Under the pieces are notes generated by a model. It was not told the origin of the DNA. It did no database searches and saw only the letters and a list, made by a program, of their open reading frames with translations. Both the position numbers and the translations under genes were made by a program. Shown one piece after another: positions 10,046 through 19,683 of a stretch of 64,000 bases of DNA. Location of the stretch: contig OZ246012.1 in the NCBI GenBank assembly GCA_965230615.1, forward strand, positions 2,666,001 through 2,730,000, read 5' to 3'. Each line of letters opens with the position of its first letter. Position 1 is the first letter of the stretch. The stretch is from G965230615 sp965230615. GTDB taxonomy: Bacteria > Pseudomonadota > Gammaproteobacteria > HTCC5015.

Positions 10046-10161
10046 GTATCTTCGTAATATTTTATATGAATAAATAACAGGCAATATGATCATCACTGGC
10101 TTTATTAACTGCTATCAAACTATATAGATATCTTAGACTACGAGATTATCTTAATCGCCTA

Positions 10162-10503
10162 TTATTGAAACCGATTTCCCCAAACACCATTATCAAGCCA
10201 AACAGCCACAGCATTACCATTATTATCTACCGCGACGCTTGGCTGGCTATCTGCTTGCACAACACCTGAATCAATAATTTCTGCACCTAACCAGCCTTCA
10301 TTCGGCACATAACGGTTAGTCCACACTCTATTACCAGCACCATGTACCTGATCCCAAACCACAAACACCTCACCATTATCGTTTAAGCCTGCCTGCCAAC
10401 CTGATTCAATACTCGCATTAGTAACCTGCAAACTTTCAATTTCACCCCAGCCATGCTCAGCTGAAAAAAGCACTGCGAATAAGTTTTCGCCAACGCTATT
10501 GCA
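10162..10503 (-). pseudogene. C-terminal remnant of a WxNRY-repeat protein
   Basis: The reverse strand encodes about 110 residues built of a repeat seen in large secreted proteins: GWG..E..., then VAVDNNGNAVAVW, then a W-x-NR(Y/F) ending. Two units are complete and a third is partial. The readable homology (SVGENLFAVLFSAEHGWGEIE) continues upstream of the only start codon (GTG at 10473) up to a stop at 10504-10506. It overlaps the last codons of the S9 peptidase gene. There is no signal peptide and no ribosome site. I read this as the 3' end of a longer gene whose front was removed by a deletion or rearrangement at about 10,500. It could alternatively be a very short real gene. Confidence 0.65.
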
Positions 10504-12454
10504 CTAAACCTTTGAAAAACCTATCCACGCTCTCAACATAGTAAACCTGGTTAGCCGCTATATGAAACCCATGCCCTTCGTCTTGAATAATTCTAACTTT
10601 GTGCTTATGCCCATGTTTTTTCATTTGTTTCTGAAACGCTTCTACTTGATCAACGGATACATTACTATCCTCTTTACCATGAAAAATTATATAAGGCGTT
10701 GTGAGTTTCTTAATTTGAAAATGCGGCGACATTCGCTTCACATCTGTTTTCTTCTTCTTAGGATCACCTACGGCAGAGACCCAAACATCGTAGGCAAAAT
10801 AAGACTTGCTACCCTTAAGTTTTTGCATATGAGAAACAATATTCAACGGTGCCGCGAGCGATACAGCACCTTTATATAAATCAGGATAGCGAATCGTGCT
10901 CATAAGTGCCGCGTACCCACCATAGCTTGTCCCCATAATGAACACTTTATCTGGGTTGGCATACCCTTCTTGTAACATCCACTTAGCACCATCGGCAATA
11001 TCATCCAACATAACTTCTGCTAAAGATTGATAACCGTCAATAAAATATTGTCGGCCAAAACCGCTAGAACCCCGATAATTAGTGCGTAACACTGCATAAC
11101 CACGACTGGCAAAGTAAACTGCTTCAGGGTCATAGCCCCAGGCATACCTTACCCACGGGCCACCATGCGGCATTATAATCGTTGGCAAAGTGCCTGCCTT
11201 ATAATCGGCAGGCAAGGTCAAATAGCTCTCATGCGCCGTACCATCTTTTGATTGATAATGGACGACCTTTGTATTTGGCAAGGCATAATCTGCAAAACTA
11301 TGAGAAGAACCACCTTGTTGAATACTCTCTCCTGTTTCTGGATAGTAAAGATATACATCACCCCAGTGCTGATCTGACCGGACAGCAACCAACACAAAGC
11401 TCAAATCACTTGCCCAATCTAAAATAACGCTTTTATCACCATAGTGTTTATCAATTTTTGTCTGGACAGATTGTAATACGGGGTTAAACCAAGCTGTACT
11501 AAGCGCAGACTTCAAATATCTTACGCCCAACAGCTCTTTACTGGTTCTACTATAAAAAAGTTGTAATGGCTCATGCAAAGAGCCTACATCATAGTGGCTA
11601 TCTTCATATATTGGCTTAACCACTTTATTCTGAGAAATACTGTATTCAGACAAGCGAAAATAATTACGCCCAATATTTTCTGAAACATACAAAATATCTT
11701 CATTATCCGACAAGCCTTGCAATATAACTCGACGAGTCATAAATGAAGCGCCATTGTAATCCAGGCTAAATTCACCCGCCTCATCCAGTTTATCTTGAAC
11801 CTTATATTTCCCTGAATCCTTATCTTTAATAAGAAACTCTAAACTATCGCGTTTATGCCTGACGCCCATCACTACATCTCCGCGACGATTAACCAGCCAC
11901 TGATGGACTTTATTCTTAGCACCTGAGACTATTTCATCTTTTTCGCCTGTGTAAATATCGACTTCATATACACTGGAAAAATCATTAAGGCCCAGTGCCG
12001 AAACTAATATTTTTTCATCATCATCCAGCATGATATCCAACAATTCCCAAACCTTTAACCGATTCCGTAAGCCTAACCACTTAAACTCACCACCCCAAAA
12101 ATCCAGAATTTTTCGCTTATCACTGCCATCTTTATTAAACGCAATCAGCGAACCACTACGCTGATACATTAAACGACGATTATTTAACCAAGTCAGCGCA
12201 CTGGGGTAATTCAAGCCTATTGGCACCTTATGTATAACTTCGCGCTTTTTTACATGATAGATATTGACGTAGTATTGCCCATATTGCCTTTTAACATAAG
12301 CCAAATGCTTTTCGTCTGGCGATAATAGAAACCCTGACTCAGTGGCGGCTTGAAACAGATCAATAGCAGGCACCAACTCTTCCGCTGCAACTAAAGAGCT
12401 ACTTATGCTAAATATTAAAGTAAATAACAAATGAAATTTAACATACTGCATCAT
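10496..12454 (-). CDS. S9 family (prolyl oligopeptidase-type) peptidase
   Basis: A 652-residue exported serine peptidase of the S9 family. The ATG at 12454 (or the adjacent one at 12451) is preceded by AGGG five to eight bases away and starts MMQYVKFHLLFTLIFS, a signal peptide ending near VAAEE. The longer frame to 12556 lies inside the upstream gene and lacks these signals. An N-terminal beta-propeller (about 25-400) is followed by an alpha/beta-hydrolase domain. The catalytic triad is intact: Ser in GTSYGGYA (near 510), Asp in GKEDSNVS (near 596) and His in DEGHGFH (near 628). It begins one base after the preceding gene's stop, so translation is coupled. Confidence 0.93.
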   Translation of the reverse strand: MMQYVKFHLLFTLIFSISSSLVAAEELVPAIDLFQAATESGFLLSPDEKHLAYVKRQYGQYYVNIYHVKKREVIHKVPIGLNYPSALTWLNNRRLMYQRSGSLIAFNKDGSDKRKILDFWGGEFKWLGLRNRLKVWELLDIMLDDDEKILVSALGLNDFSSVYEVDIYTGEKDEIVSGAKNKVHQWLVNRRGDVVMGVRHKRDSLEFLIKDKDSGKYKVQDKLDEAGEFSLDYNGASFMTRRVILQGLSDNEDILYVSENIGRNYFRLSEYSISQNKVVKPIYEDSHYDVGSLHEPLQLFYSRTSKELLGVRYLKSALSTAWFNPVLQSVQTKIDKHYGDKSVILDWASDLSFVLVAVRSDQHWGDVYLYYPETGESIQQGGSSHSFADYALPNTKVVHYQSKDGTAHESYLTLPADYKAGTLPTIIMPHGGPWVRYAWGYDPEAVYFASRGYAVLRTNYRGSSGFGRQYFIDGYQSLAEVMLDDIADGAKWMLQEGYANPDKVFIMGTSYGGYAALMSTIRYPDLYKGAVSLAAPLNIVSHMQKLKGSKSYFAYDVWVSAVGDPKKKKTDVKRMSPHFQIKKLTTPYIIFHGKEDSNVSVDQVEAFQKQMKKHGHKHKVRIIQDEGHGFHIAANQVYYVESVDRFFKGLVQ

Positions 12455-12455
12455 A

Positions 12456-14420
12456 TCAACCCTTTTTCTCAACCATAGACTTTTTAGGATTTTTTTTGAA
12501 AAATTCAACAATATCATCCATCTCCCGCGAAAAACGCTGATGGATTTTAAATTCATTATTTTTATTTGCTGACAAGATACGTTTTTTTAGTTTTTGTGCT
12601 TGTTTAACAGAAACTATTTCACTTTTCTCATGATGCAAAATAAAAACAGGGATCTGCATATCCTGATAAAATTTCTTATACGACAATTTTCGCCAGAAAA
12701 GATCTGGAGCAACAGCTAAGTCTCGTGTAATAGACCAAAAATCGATATCATCTTGATAGTCAGAGTTTCGATAAAAAGCCATCTGCGCGTTGATATCTAA
12801 TATTGTAGAATTAGTCGCGACAGCTGCAAACCGATCTGGATAACGCAGCCCTGTAAGCAAGGCGATATGTCCTTCGTACTCTCCTTCTCCTAGGAGGTAA
12901 ACCTTATCCGCCTCAGCAATTCCTTGTGTGACTATCCATGACGCCGAATCAGCAATATCTTGCGTCATAAGCTGTTGAGCATTTTTAACACCGTCGAGTA
13001 GATATTTGCGGCCAAAGCCCGTACTGCCTCGGTAATTCACTCTTAGCACTGCATAGCCTTGACTTGCAAGATATTTAGTCATGGCACTATAGCCTTTGAC
13101 CGCCCTTCTCCAAGGCCCACTATGCGGCACAATAACTACAGGCAATGGCTTTTTCATGTTGAGCGGCATCGTTAAATACGCTTCATGCTCAACACCATCA
13201 CGCGACTTATAACGAACAGTACGCTCACCCGGCAGAACATATTCATTTAACCAAGGTGACATATCAGCAAACAATGCTGGCATATCATCTTTTACCGAGT
13301 ATAAGAATATTTTCCCACGAGCATTTTTAGCGGTATTACGGAACAACACATTGTCAAAGTTATCATCCCAATTAAAAATCATATTATTTTGCTTAGGGAA
13401 AATAGCATCAACACTCTTTTGAATTTTAACAAGACGCTCGTCCTGCCACTCAATATGATCTTCATCTTTAAAATAGCGAAAACCCAGAAGGTTCTGCTTG
13501 CTATCAAACAGCATGTTTTTATTGATTAAGTTTTCATTAAAATCATACTTTTCTGCTGCATACACCGTATCGACAATGGCTTTTTTTGACAGGCTATATG
13601 CATAGATTTTGTGATAATCTGAATCAATATTGTGACGTATATAAAAAATATCTTCATCATCAGATAGCTCAACAATATCGGCTCTTTCATTTAGATAACT
13701 GACCTTTTCAGCCAGTTGCGGCAAGCTTTTTGGGTAGCTTATTTGATCATGAAATACAGCATCTTTCTTCTCTGAATCGTAGGTATAAATATTCATACCA
13801 GCATACTGTTGTTGCCAACCGACAATAGGTTTACCTTGTTCACTAAAGCGCCATAAAATATTTTTTGGCTTGCTGATATTCAATAGCTCTTCAACATCAC
13901 CAGTATAAATATTGTATCGATAAACACTTCTTGAGCGCATGCCCAGCCCCAAGCCCATTTTTTGCGCTTTACCGATTAGCAAAATATGCTCAGGATCACC
14001 TTCGGGTTTGAAAAAAAGTTGCCAATGCGTGGCATGTTTTATCTGATCACTCTTCGCGCCCCCGCGTAATATAATTCGGTTTTCTGAACCACTGACACTG
14101 ACCACTGCGATGCTGGTACCGACTTCATAAAATAAACGATCATCCGTCACCCAGGTTAGATCAGTGGCATAAACCCGGCCTGTCGGAATGGTATACACTA
14201 CTTTTCTTTGTTTTGGGTCAGTAATCAGAATGACATACTGATCAGTCAACTCTTTGATTGACGCTAAATATTTACCACTGGGAGAAAACTTAAAAGACGA
14301 ATCCACAGTGCCCTTAAAAAGCAAATCAACCGGTATATCCGTTGCTTTATCTTCTTGAGCAGCATATAAAGCGCTGCTCATCAGCAACACACACAATGAT
14401 AAAAAGTGAGATGTTTTCAT
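12456..14420 (-). CDS. S9 peptidase paralogue without catalytic triad (pseudoenzyme)
   Basis: A 654-residue exported protein with the same propeller plus alpha/beta-hydrolase layout as its downstream neighbour, including the matching segments YAVLRVNYRGSTGFGRKY and VVIVPHSGPW. The nucleophile elbow reads GEGEYEGHIALL (511-522) where the neighbour has GTSYGGYAALM, so serine is replaced by glutamate and one residue is inserted. The Asp position is Ser (HHEKSEIVS, about 600), and the segment carrying the catalytic His is deleted before the final helix. The reading frame is otherwise intact for 654 codons, which argues for selection as a non-catalytic partner rather than decay. The signal peptide ends near LYAAQ. 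Confidence 0.88.
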   Translation of the reverse strand: MKTSHFLSLCVLLMSSALYAAQEDKATDIPVDLLFKGTVDSSFKFSPSGKYLASIKELTDQYVILITDPKQRKVVYTIPTGRVYATDLTWVTDDRLFYEVGTSIAVVSVSGSENRIILRGGAKSDQIKHATHWQLFFKPEGDPEHILLIGKAQKMGLGLGMRSRSVYRYNIYTGDVEELLNISKPKNILWRFSEQGKPIVGWQQQYAGMNIYTYDSEKKDAVFHDQISYPKSLPQLAEKVSYLNERADIVELSDDEDIFYIRHNIDSDYHKIYAYSLSKKAIVDTVYAAEKYDFNENLINKNMLFDSKQNLLGFRYFKDEDHIEWQDERLVKIQKSVDAIFPKQNNMIFNWDDNFDNVLFRNTAKNARGKIFLYSVKDDMPALFADMSPWLNEYVLPGERTVRYKSRDGVEHEAYLTMPLNMKKPLPVVIVPHSGPWRRAVKGYSAMTKYLASQGYAVLRVNYRGSTGFGRKYLLDGVKNAQQLMTQDIADSASWIVTQGIAEADKVYLLGEGEYEGHIALLTGLRYPDRFAAVATNSTILDINAQMAFYRNSDYQDDIDFWSITRDLAVAPDLFWRKLSYKKFYQDMQIPVFILHHEKSEIVSVKQAQKLKKRILSANKNNEFKIHQRFSREMDDIVEFFKKNPKKSMVEKKG

Positions 14421-15132
14421 AAAACCAAACCTATTTATTATTTACCCCTACACAGCGGCAAGGTATTGCAATGCATGCCATGCGGGGTGGTAAGTGCACC
14501 GACACAAGCAATAAAATCTGACTACACTATCACCTTGAGCAACAATAACTCAAGATATTGACAATATAAAATAAGATCTCTCCCCCAACCCTAATATACT
14601 AGCCACTTACCCAGATTAACCGGGCTAACCAACGACCAAAGGCATGATTCCTGCCAGCGTTCTTTTGCCAGTGAACTGAAACAACTGATATGCCTACAAG
14701 AGCACTCAGCCGCCCTACCCCCTGATTTGCTTTACTATCGTTATGCCTGCCCTACTGGGCCTGGCAGATTAATAAATGCAGATTAACAAATATAGATAGT
14801 TACTAAGAACTAGTACTATTTTAACAAGTTATACTGAACCGGCTTCAGACTTTAGTATGAACCTGCAATGCCATTATGCCTGCGGCCTTAGGTAAGCCAT
14901 CTTGAAGTATCTGACAATAATTCTGACAAAGTGTTAAAAAAAGAGTGTAGCGCACTATTTGACACACTCTAAAGTGCGTTTAGGTATTAGACGCCTGATT
15001 AGCTTTCGATCTACTCAACAATCATCAACAGGCTACTATTGCACGTGACGCAGACATGCGTTTGAGGCAGCATGGCAATAACAATGAATATAGCAATACT
15101 CAAAGAACAGAGTAGCATGCCAAAAAACGTAT
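14421..15132. other. Intergenic region with interlocked inverted repeats
   Basis: A 712-base stretch upstream of the S9 pair and downstream of hrpB, without a convincing open frame. It contains two interleaved inverted repeats at 14942-14978: AGAGTGT/ACACTCT and CGCACT/AGTGCG. The second arm of each lies outside the other, a pseudoknot-like order. The promoter of the S9 pair is expected at its left end but was not assigned. Confidence 0.45.
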
Positions 15133-17715
15133 CTACATTTTCCGTTTAGTGCGACTGGTCGCCTGCGCAGTTAAGGGATCATCTGGCCAATAATGCTTTT
15201 TATATTTACCTTGTAATTCTTTTTTAATATCAAAATAGGTATTCTGCCAAAAGCTGGGCAGGTCACGCGTCATTTGCATGGGCCGGTTGGCAGGTGAGAG
15301 CAAGTGTATTAATAGCACATGTTCACCATTGACTATTGTCGGCGTCGTTTGCTGACCAAACATTTCCTGTAGTCTTACGGCTAATACAGGCGTATCCGCA
15401 TCTTCATAGTCAATCGCTACTCTGGAACCACTGGGCACTTGCAAGTGGGTTGGCGCATATTGCTCTAACAGTTGCTGCTGTTCCCATGACAACATGGCTA
15501 ACAATATCATATGCATATCAAGGTTTTGCAGTTTCTTAATCGAGTTTTCCTGAGTTAAGTGTGGTCGTAACCACTGATCAAGATTAGCTAATAAATAATC
15601 ATCGTCCATATTGGGCAACTTACTCTGCGACAAACAACCTTGGGGATTATTTTCTTTATGCTGACTTAAAAACATCACTCTTTGTTTTAGCAGTAGCGCA
15701 CTTTTACTCCACGATAAACATGTCAGACCTTGGTTTTTAATTTCAGATAACAACACATCAAAAATACTTTCCTGGTCAATCTCGGTGACATGCGACTCCG
15801 CCAACACAAGTGCGCCAAGACTCTGCTGTGCCACAGCATCAACCCGTTCGGCGGCGTCCAGCCAACGCAGCTGTGTTTTATGTTGGATATGTTCTGCAAA
15901 ATGGGTTTGCAGCTGCGTCAGCGCGATGCTAGCTGCCAGATAAATATTGGCATCCCGCTGCTGCCCATCTAAATCCGCCACGACCAGATAGTCACATGTT
16001 GCCAGTGCATCGTCATATTGAAAGCAAGCGCCTTTCCCCGAGCTTAATAAGTAACGCTTATCACGTGCATTGCGCAGCTGCGCAATACGGTCAGGATACG
16101 CCAAGCCTAATAACACACCATGCATCTCTTCTTGCAGGCTTGTCGGCTTGCTCTGTTTGAGGTTGAGCTGTCGCCAAAATACTTCGGCAAGCTGACGCAC
16201 TCGTTTTGCTTGCGCTTTATCAACCCTCACAGAGTTGCTCGTGTTGTTAGCAACATTATTATTCGCCATCTCAAATAAGGCCGCAGCACGCGCGCTGATA
16301 TCAGCAGACCGTGATGCAGACCTGTCGGTACCCCGCACAAAAATATCACGCTCTGTTAACACCGCTGCAATCAAACAAGCATCGTAGGCGCAACCGAGTG
16401 TGCTTGCCTTGAGCAACATATGCGCCAAACGTGGATGAGTACCGAATGCCAACATGGCCTGGCCATGTGCTGTTATTCGTCCTGCTTTATCCACTGCACC
16501 GAGGGCGCTCAGTAACTCGCTAGCTTGCGCTATGCTTGCCGTTGGCGGCAGGTCCTGCCAATGCAATTCATTGACATCACGCACACCCCATTGCGCAAGC
16601 TCTAGCATCAAGGGCGTTAAGTCACTGTTTAATATTTCAGCTGCTGTATAAGCTGCTAACTGTTGCTGTTGTGCTTCGGTCCACATGCGATAACAATGAC
16701 CCGCGGCTAAACGGCCTGCCCGACCACGACGTTGTTCAGCAGAGGCCTGAGAAACCCTGACGGTTTGCAGGCGATTCATGGCCGAACGGACATTAAATTG
16801 CAGCTCGCGCTGCAGACCTGCATCAATCACAATACGCACACCTTCGATAGTTAAGCTGGTCTCGGCAATATTGGTCGCCAGCACAATTTTACGTTGGCCC
16901 GATGGCGATGCCTGAATAGCTTCGTCCTGCTGCGCTTTGCTTAAATCACCATATAAAGGCGCTATGCGTAAATTTTTATATGCTTGCACAGCATCATGTT
17001 GCTGTAAGCGTTGATGCAGTTGTTTTATTTCACCGGTGCCAGGCAAAAACACTAATATATCACCGGTATATTGCGATAATGCATCGTTGATTGCGGTTAA
17101 CAAATACGGCATCACAGAGTAACGATCAAGCCATGGTGTTTGCGGTGCTAAATACTGTGTTGTTACTGGAAAGCTACGCCCCTCACTTTGAATAATAGCG
17201 GCATCTTGCAATAGTTTAGCAACAGCAAGCCCGTCTAAAGTGGCTGACATCACCAGCACTTTGAGTGACGGGCGCAGTACTTCTTGTGTTTGCAGACTTA
17301 ACGCTAAAGCTAAGTCTGCTTGCAAATTACGTTCATGGAACTCATCAAAAATGATCAGGTTGACATCCAGCAATTCCGGATCGGCTTGCAGCTTGCGCGT
17401 TAAGATACCTTCGGTGACAATTAAGATGCGGGTGCTCGCGCTATAACAGCGATCATCGCGTATTTGATAGCCAACTGTTGCGCCCACCTCTTCATTGAGC
17501 ATCGCTGCCATACGGGCTGCGGCATTGCGTGCTGCCAAACGGCGCGGCTCTAGCATAATGATGCTTTTATTTTGCAGCCAGGGTTCCTGCAGCAAAGCCA
17601 AAGGCACTGCCGTCGTTTTGCCCGCCCCCGGTGGGGCCTGCAACACCAGGCGATTATGTTCCTGCAGCTGTTGCTTGATATCAGGAATAACTTGCTCAAC
17701 GGGTAAGCTTAGCAT
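15133..17715 (-). CDS. hrpB: ATP-dependent RNA helicase HrpB
   Basis: An 860-residue DEAH-type helicase. Walker A reads APPGAGKTT (27-35). DEFHERN is the motif II region, MSATLDG is motif III and AEQRRGRAGR is motif VI. The central HA2/OB-like region and a C-terminal HrpB-specific domain follow (SRVAIDYED, then SPANRPMQMTRDLPSFW). Length is close to the usual 820. The cellular role of HrpB is not well defined in bacteria. The next gene on the strand upstream is an S4-domain RNA-binding protein, which suggests a shared RNA-related setting but not a proven operon. Confidence 0.96.
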   Translation of the reverse strand: MLSLPVEQVIPDIKQQLQEHNRLVLQAPPGAGKTTAVPLALLQEPWLQNKSIIMLEPRRLAARNAAARMAAMLNEEVGATVGYQIRDDRCYSASTRILIVTEGILTRKLQADPELLDVNLIIFDEFHERNLQADLALALSLQTQEVLRPSLKVLVMSATLDGLAVAKLLQDAAIIQSEGRSFPVTTQYLAPQTPWLDRYSVMPYLLTAINDALSQYTGDILVFLPGTGEIKQLHQRLQQHDAVQAYKNLRIAPLYGDLSKAQQDEAIQASPSGQRKIVLATNIAETSLTIEGVRIVIDAGLQRELQFNVRSAMNRLQTVRVSQASAEQRRGRAGRLAAGHCYRMWTEAQQQQLAAYTAAEILNSDLTPLMLELAQWGVRDVNELHWQDLPPTASIAQASELLSALGAVDKAGRITAHGQAMLAFGTHPRLAHMLLKASTLGCAYDACLIAAVLTERDIFVRGTDRSASRSADISARAAALFEMANNNVANNTSNSVRVDKAQAKRVRQLAEVFWRQLNLKQSKPTSLQEEMHGVLLGLAYPDRIAQLRNARDKRYLLSSGKGACFQYDDALATCDYLVVADLDGQQRDANIYLAASIALTQLQTHFAEHIQHKTQLRWLDAAERVDAVAQQSLGALVLAESHVTEIDQESIFDVLLSEIKNQGLTCLSWSKSALLLKQRVMFLSQHKENNPQGCLSQSKLPNMDDDYLLANLDQWLRPHLTQENSIKKLQNLDMHMILLAMLSWEQQQLLEQYAPTHLQVPSGSRVAIDYEDADTPVLAVRLQEMFGQQTTPTIVNGEHVLLIHLLSPANRPMQMTRDLPSFWQNTYFDIKKELQGKYKKHYWPDDPLTAQATSRTKRKM

Positions 17716-17768
17716 TAAGGATGTTTTAACTTATCGATATTATAACAATACCAAAATAGCAACGGACG

Positions 17769-17981
17769 CTAGGCCAGTACTTTAACGCTTTGGCCGTTAT
17801 ACTCTACTACCTGCCCAGCCATAATTTTACAACGCTTGCGCTGTTCCAATTGCCCATCAACCGTAACCATGCCAGCATCAATCACTTGCTTTGCGACAGC
17901 ACCACTCTCGCATAACCCTTCTATCTTTAATAAATTATGCAGGGCGATAAAGGGTCGACCTTCAAGGCTAAATTCTGTCAT
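17769..17981 (-). CDS. S4-domain RNA-binding protein, YbcJ-like
   Basis: A 70-residue protein that is almost entirely one S4 domain. The FIALHNLLKIEGLCESGAVAK helix pair and the VTVDGQ..QRKRCKI turn are the S4 signature. E. coli YbcJ has the same size and layout. The gene sits between glutathione peroxidase and hrpB with short spacers, all on one strand. It probably binds RNA; no target is known. Confidence 0.88.
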   Translation of the reverse strand: MTEFSLEGRPFIALHNLLKIEGLCESGAVAKQVIDAGMVTVDGQLEQRKRCKIMAGQVVEYNGQSVKVLA

Positions 17982-18010
17982 GGCATTGGCCTATACCGAT
18001 TTATACTGAC

Positions 18011-18490
18011 TTATAGAGCCGCTTTAATAGCAGCAATAACGTCTTCGGATTCAGGTTCGGTTTTGGGTGAGAAACGCTGCAATACTTCACCTTGCTTGCC
18101 AATCAAGAATTTTTCGAAGTTCCAGCCGATATCACCCGGAAATGTAGCATTGTCACCGGCCAAAAACTGATACAACGGATGACGCGACGCTCCATTAACC
18201 TCTATCTTAGCCATCAATGGAAAGCTTATCTGATAGTTTGTGCTGCAAAACTCTTGAATTTCCGCAGGCGTGCCCGGCTCTTGCGCCCCAAACTGATTAC
18301 AAGGAAATGCTAATACACTAAATCCTTGCTCTGCGTAGTTTGTCTGTAACGATTGCAGTGCTTTGTATTGTGGCGTTAAGCCACAGGCGCTGGCAACATT
18401 CACCAGCAATAACACTTTGCCAGCATACTCCGATAAGTTAAGTGGGGTGTCTTCAATAGTATTAACAATAAAATCATGTACTGATGGCAT
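18011..18490 (-). CDS. Glutathione peroxidase (thioredoxin-type)
   Basis: A 159-residue peroxidase of the glutathione peroxidase family. The peroxidatic Cys is Cys36 in NVASACG, not selenocysteine. The partners are Gln70 in FGAQEP, and Trp123 and Asn124 in IGWNFEKF. A second Cys lies in the FPCNQF motif (64), and a further Cys at 82 (EFCST) may act as resolving residue, as in thioredoxin-dependent enzymes. No signal peptide is present, so it is cytoplasmic. Its neighbour hslO also answers oxidative stress. Confidence 0.93.
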   Translation of the reverse strand: MPSVHDFIVNTIEDTPLNLSEYAGKVLLLVNVASACGLTPQYKALQSLQTNYAEQGFSVLAFPCNQFGAQEPGTPAEIQEFCSTNYQISFPLMAKIEVNGASRHPLYQFLAGDNATFPGDIGWNFEKFLIGKQGEVLQRFSPKTEPESEDVIAAIKAAL

Positions 18491-18559
18491 ATTCTTACCT
18501 TTATAGTGTTCTTGGCTTGCTTGACCAATATAATTGACGCAAAAATTTAACGTTAAAAA

Positions 18560-19423
18560 CTAGGACAGTTTATTGCTCGTGCTAAACAGGCTGTCGATCG
18601 CAGCCGCATCAAAACGATATTCCTGGTTACAAAATTCACAATTCATTGTAACCGCACCTTGTTCGGCGACAATCTCATCCAGTTCTACACGACTAATAGA
18701 GCGCAACGCCTGCTGTGTTCGTTCCAGCGAGCAGCTACAACGGTAGACAATAGGCTTACTGGCAAATAGCCGTACATCGTCCTGATGATATAGACGATGG
18801 ATAAGTGTTTCACTGCTCACTGACAATAGCTCATCGGCTTGTACAGTCTTGGCTAATTGCGTCACATACTCCCAATCCTCATTACGCTGCTCACGATCTA
18901 TCACCGCTTGCGACGGCAGTTCTTGCAACATCAATCCTGCGACTCGGCCATCGCTAACCGCTAGCAATAAATGAGCACGTAATTGTTCGGACTGCATAAA
19001 ATAATTTTGCAGGCACTCAGCGAGATTATTGCCATCGAGTGCCACCAGACCCTGGTAACGCTCACCTTGCTTAGGCTCGATTGTGATCGCCAATGTCCCC
19101 TTGGCAAACTGGCGATGAAAGTCATCACTCACCACATTATCACTCAGCCGCAATAAGCCTCGTATCACCTGTTCACTGCTGCATTCGGCCACTACCAAGG
19201 GGATTTCACCCTGACTTTGTATTTGTAATATCAGGCGGCCTTCAAATTTAATCGTGCTGCTCAGCAAAACGCTGGCTGCTAAAAACTGGCCCAGCATATT
19301 ACCGGCTGATTCGGGGTAGTAGTGCTGCGCCAGAATCTCGGCAAAACTGCCCTCAAGCTGCACCAGCTCACCACGAATATCTTTTTTATCAAACAAGAAG
19401 CGCTGACTAAAATCCTGGCTCAT
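18560..19423 (-). CDS. hslO: Redox-regulated chaperone Hsp33
   Basis: A 287-residue Hsp33 homologue, a holdase activated by oxidation. The four zinc cysteines are present at the C-terminus as CSC (229, 231) and CEFC (262, 265). The N-terminal core carries AGNMLGQFLAASVLLS and the ECSSEQVIRG segment typical of the family. Length matches the usual 290. It is followed on the same strand by a glutathione peroxidase gene 69 bases downstream, a reasonable oxidative-stress grouping. Confidence 0.97.
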   Translation of the reverse strand: MSQDFSQRFLFDKKDIRGELVQLEGSFAEILAQHYYPESAGNMLGQFLAASVLLSSTIKFEGRLILQIQSQGEIPLVVAECSSEQVIRGLLRLSDNVVSDDFHRQFAKGTLAITIEPKQGERYQGLVALDGNNLAECLQNYFMQSEQLRAHLLLAVSDGRVAGLMLQELPSQAVIDREQRNEDWEYVTQLAKTVQADELLSVSSETLIHRLYHQDDVRLFASKPIVYRCSCSLERTQQALRSISRVELDEIVAEQGAVTMNCEFCNQEYRFDAAAIDSLFSTSNKLS

Positions 19424-19582
19424 AGCTTAACCTATACTAACCCTTTGATCTTCAAGAAAATTTCTAACACAACAGCAAACAGGCTGCCTGCCTGCGCTAC
19501 TGAGCAGGACATAATAGCACACCCTGGACTTGCTCAGGCATATCACTGTAACCGGCCTAAACCAGCGCCAGAACCTACCCAT

Positions 19583-19609
19583 AAAAAAGCCCCACACAAA
19601 GTGTGGGGC
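19583..19609 (-). terminator. Rho-independent terminator
   Basis: GCCCCACAC pairs with GTGTGGGGC around AAA. On the reverse strand it is followed by a run of six T. It lies 75 bases past the end of the PhoX-type gene. Confidence 0.9.
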
Positions 19610-19683
19610 TTCAGCAATACTTTAGATTGCTACCTTGCTGCTGCTACATCAGTCGTGTAACCGCGCAATCTTGCCAGTCGTTA

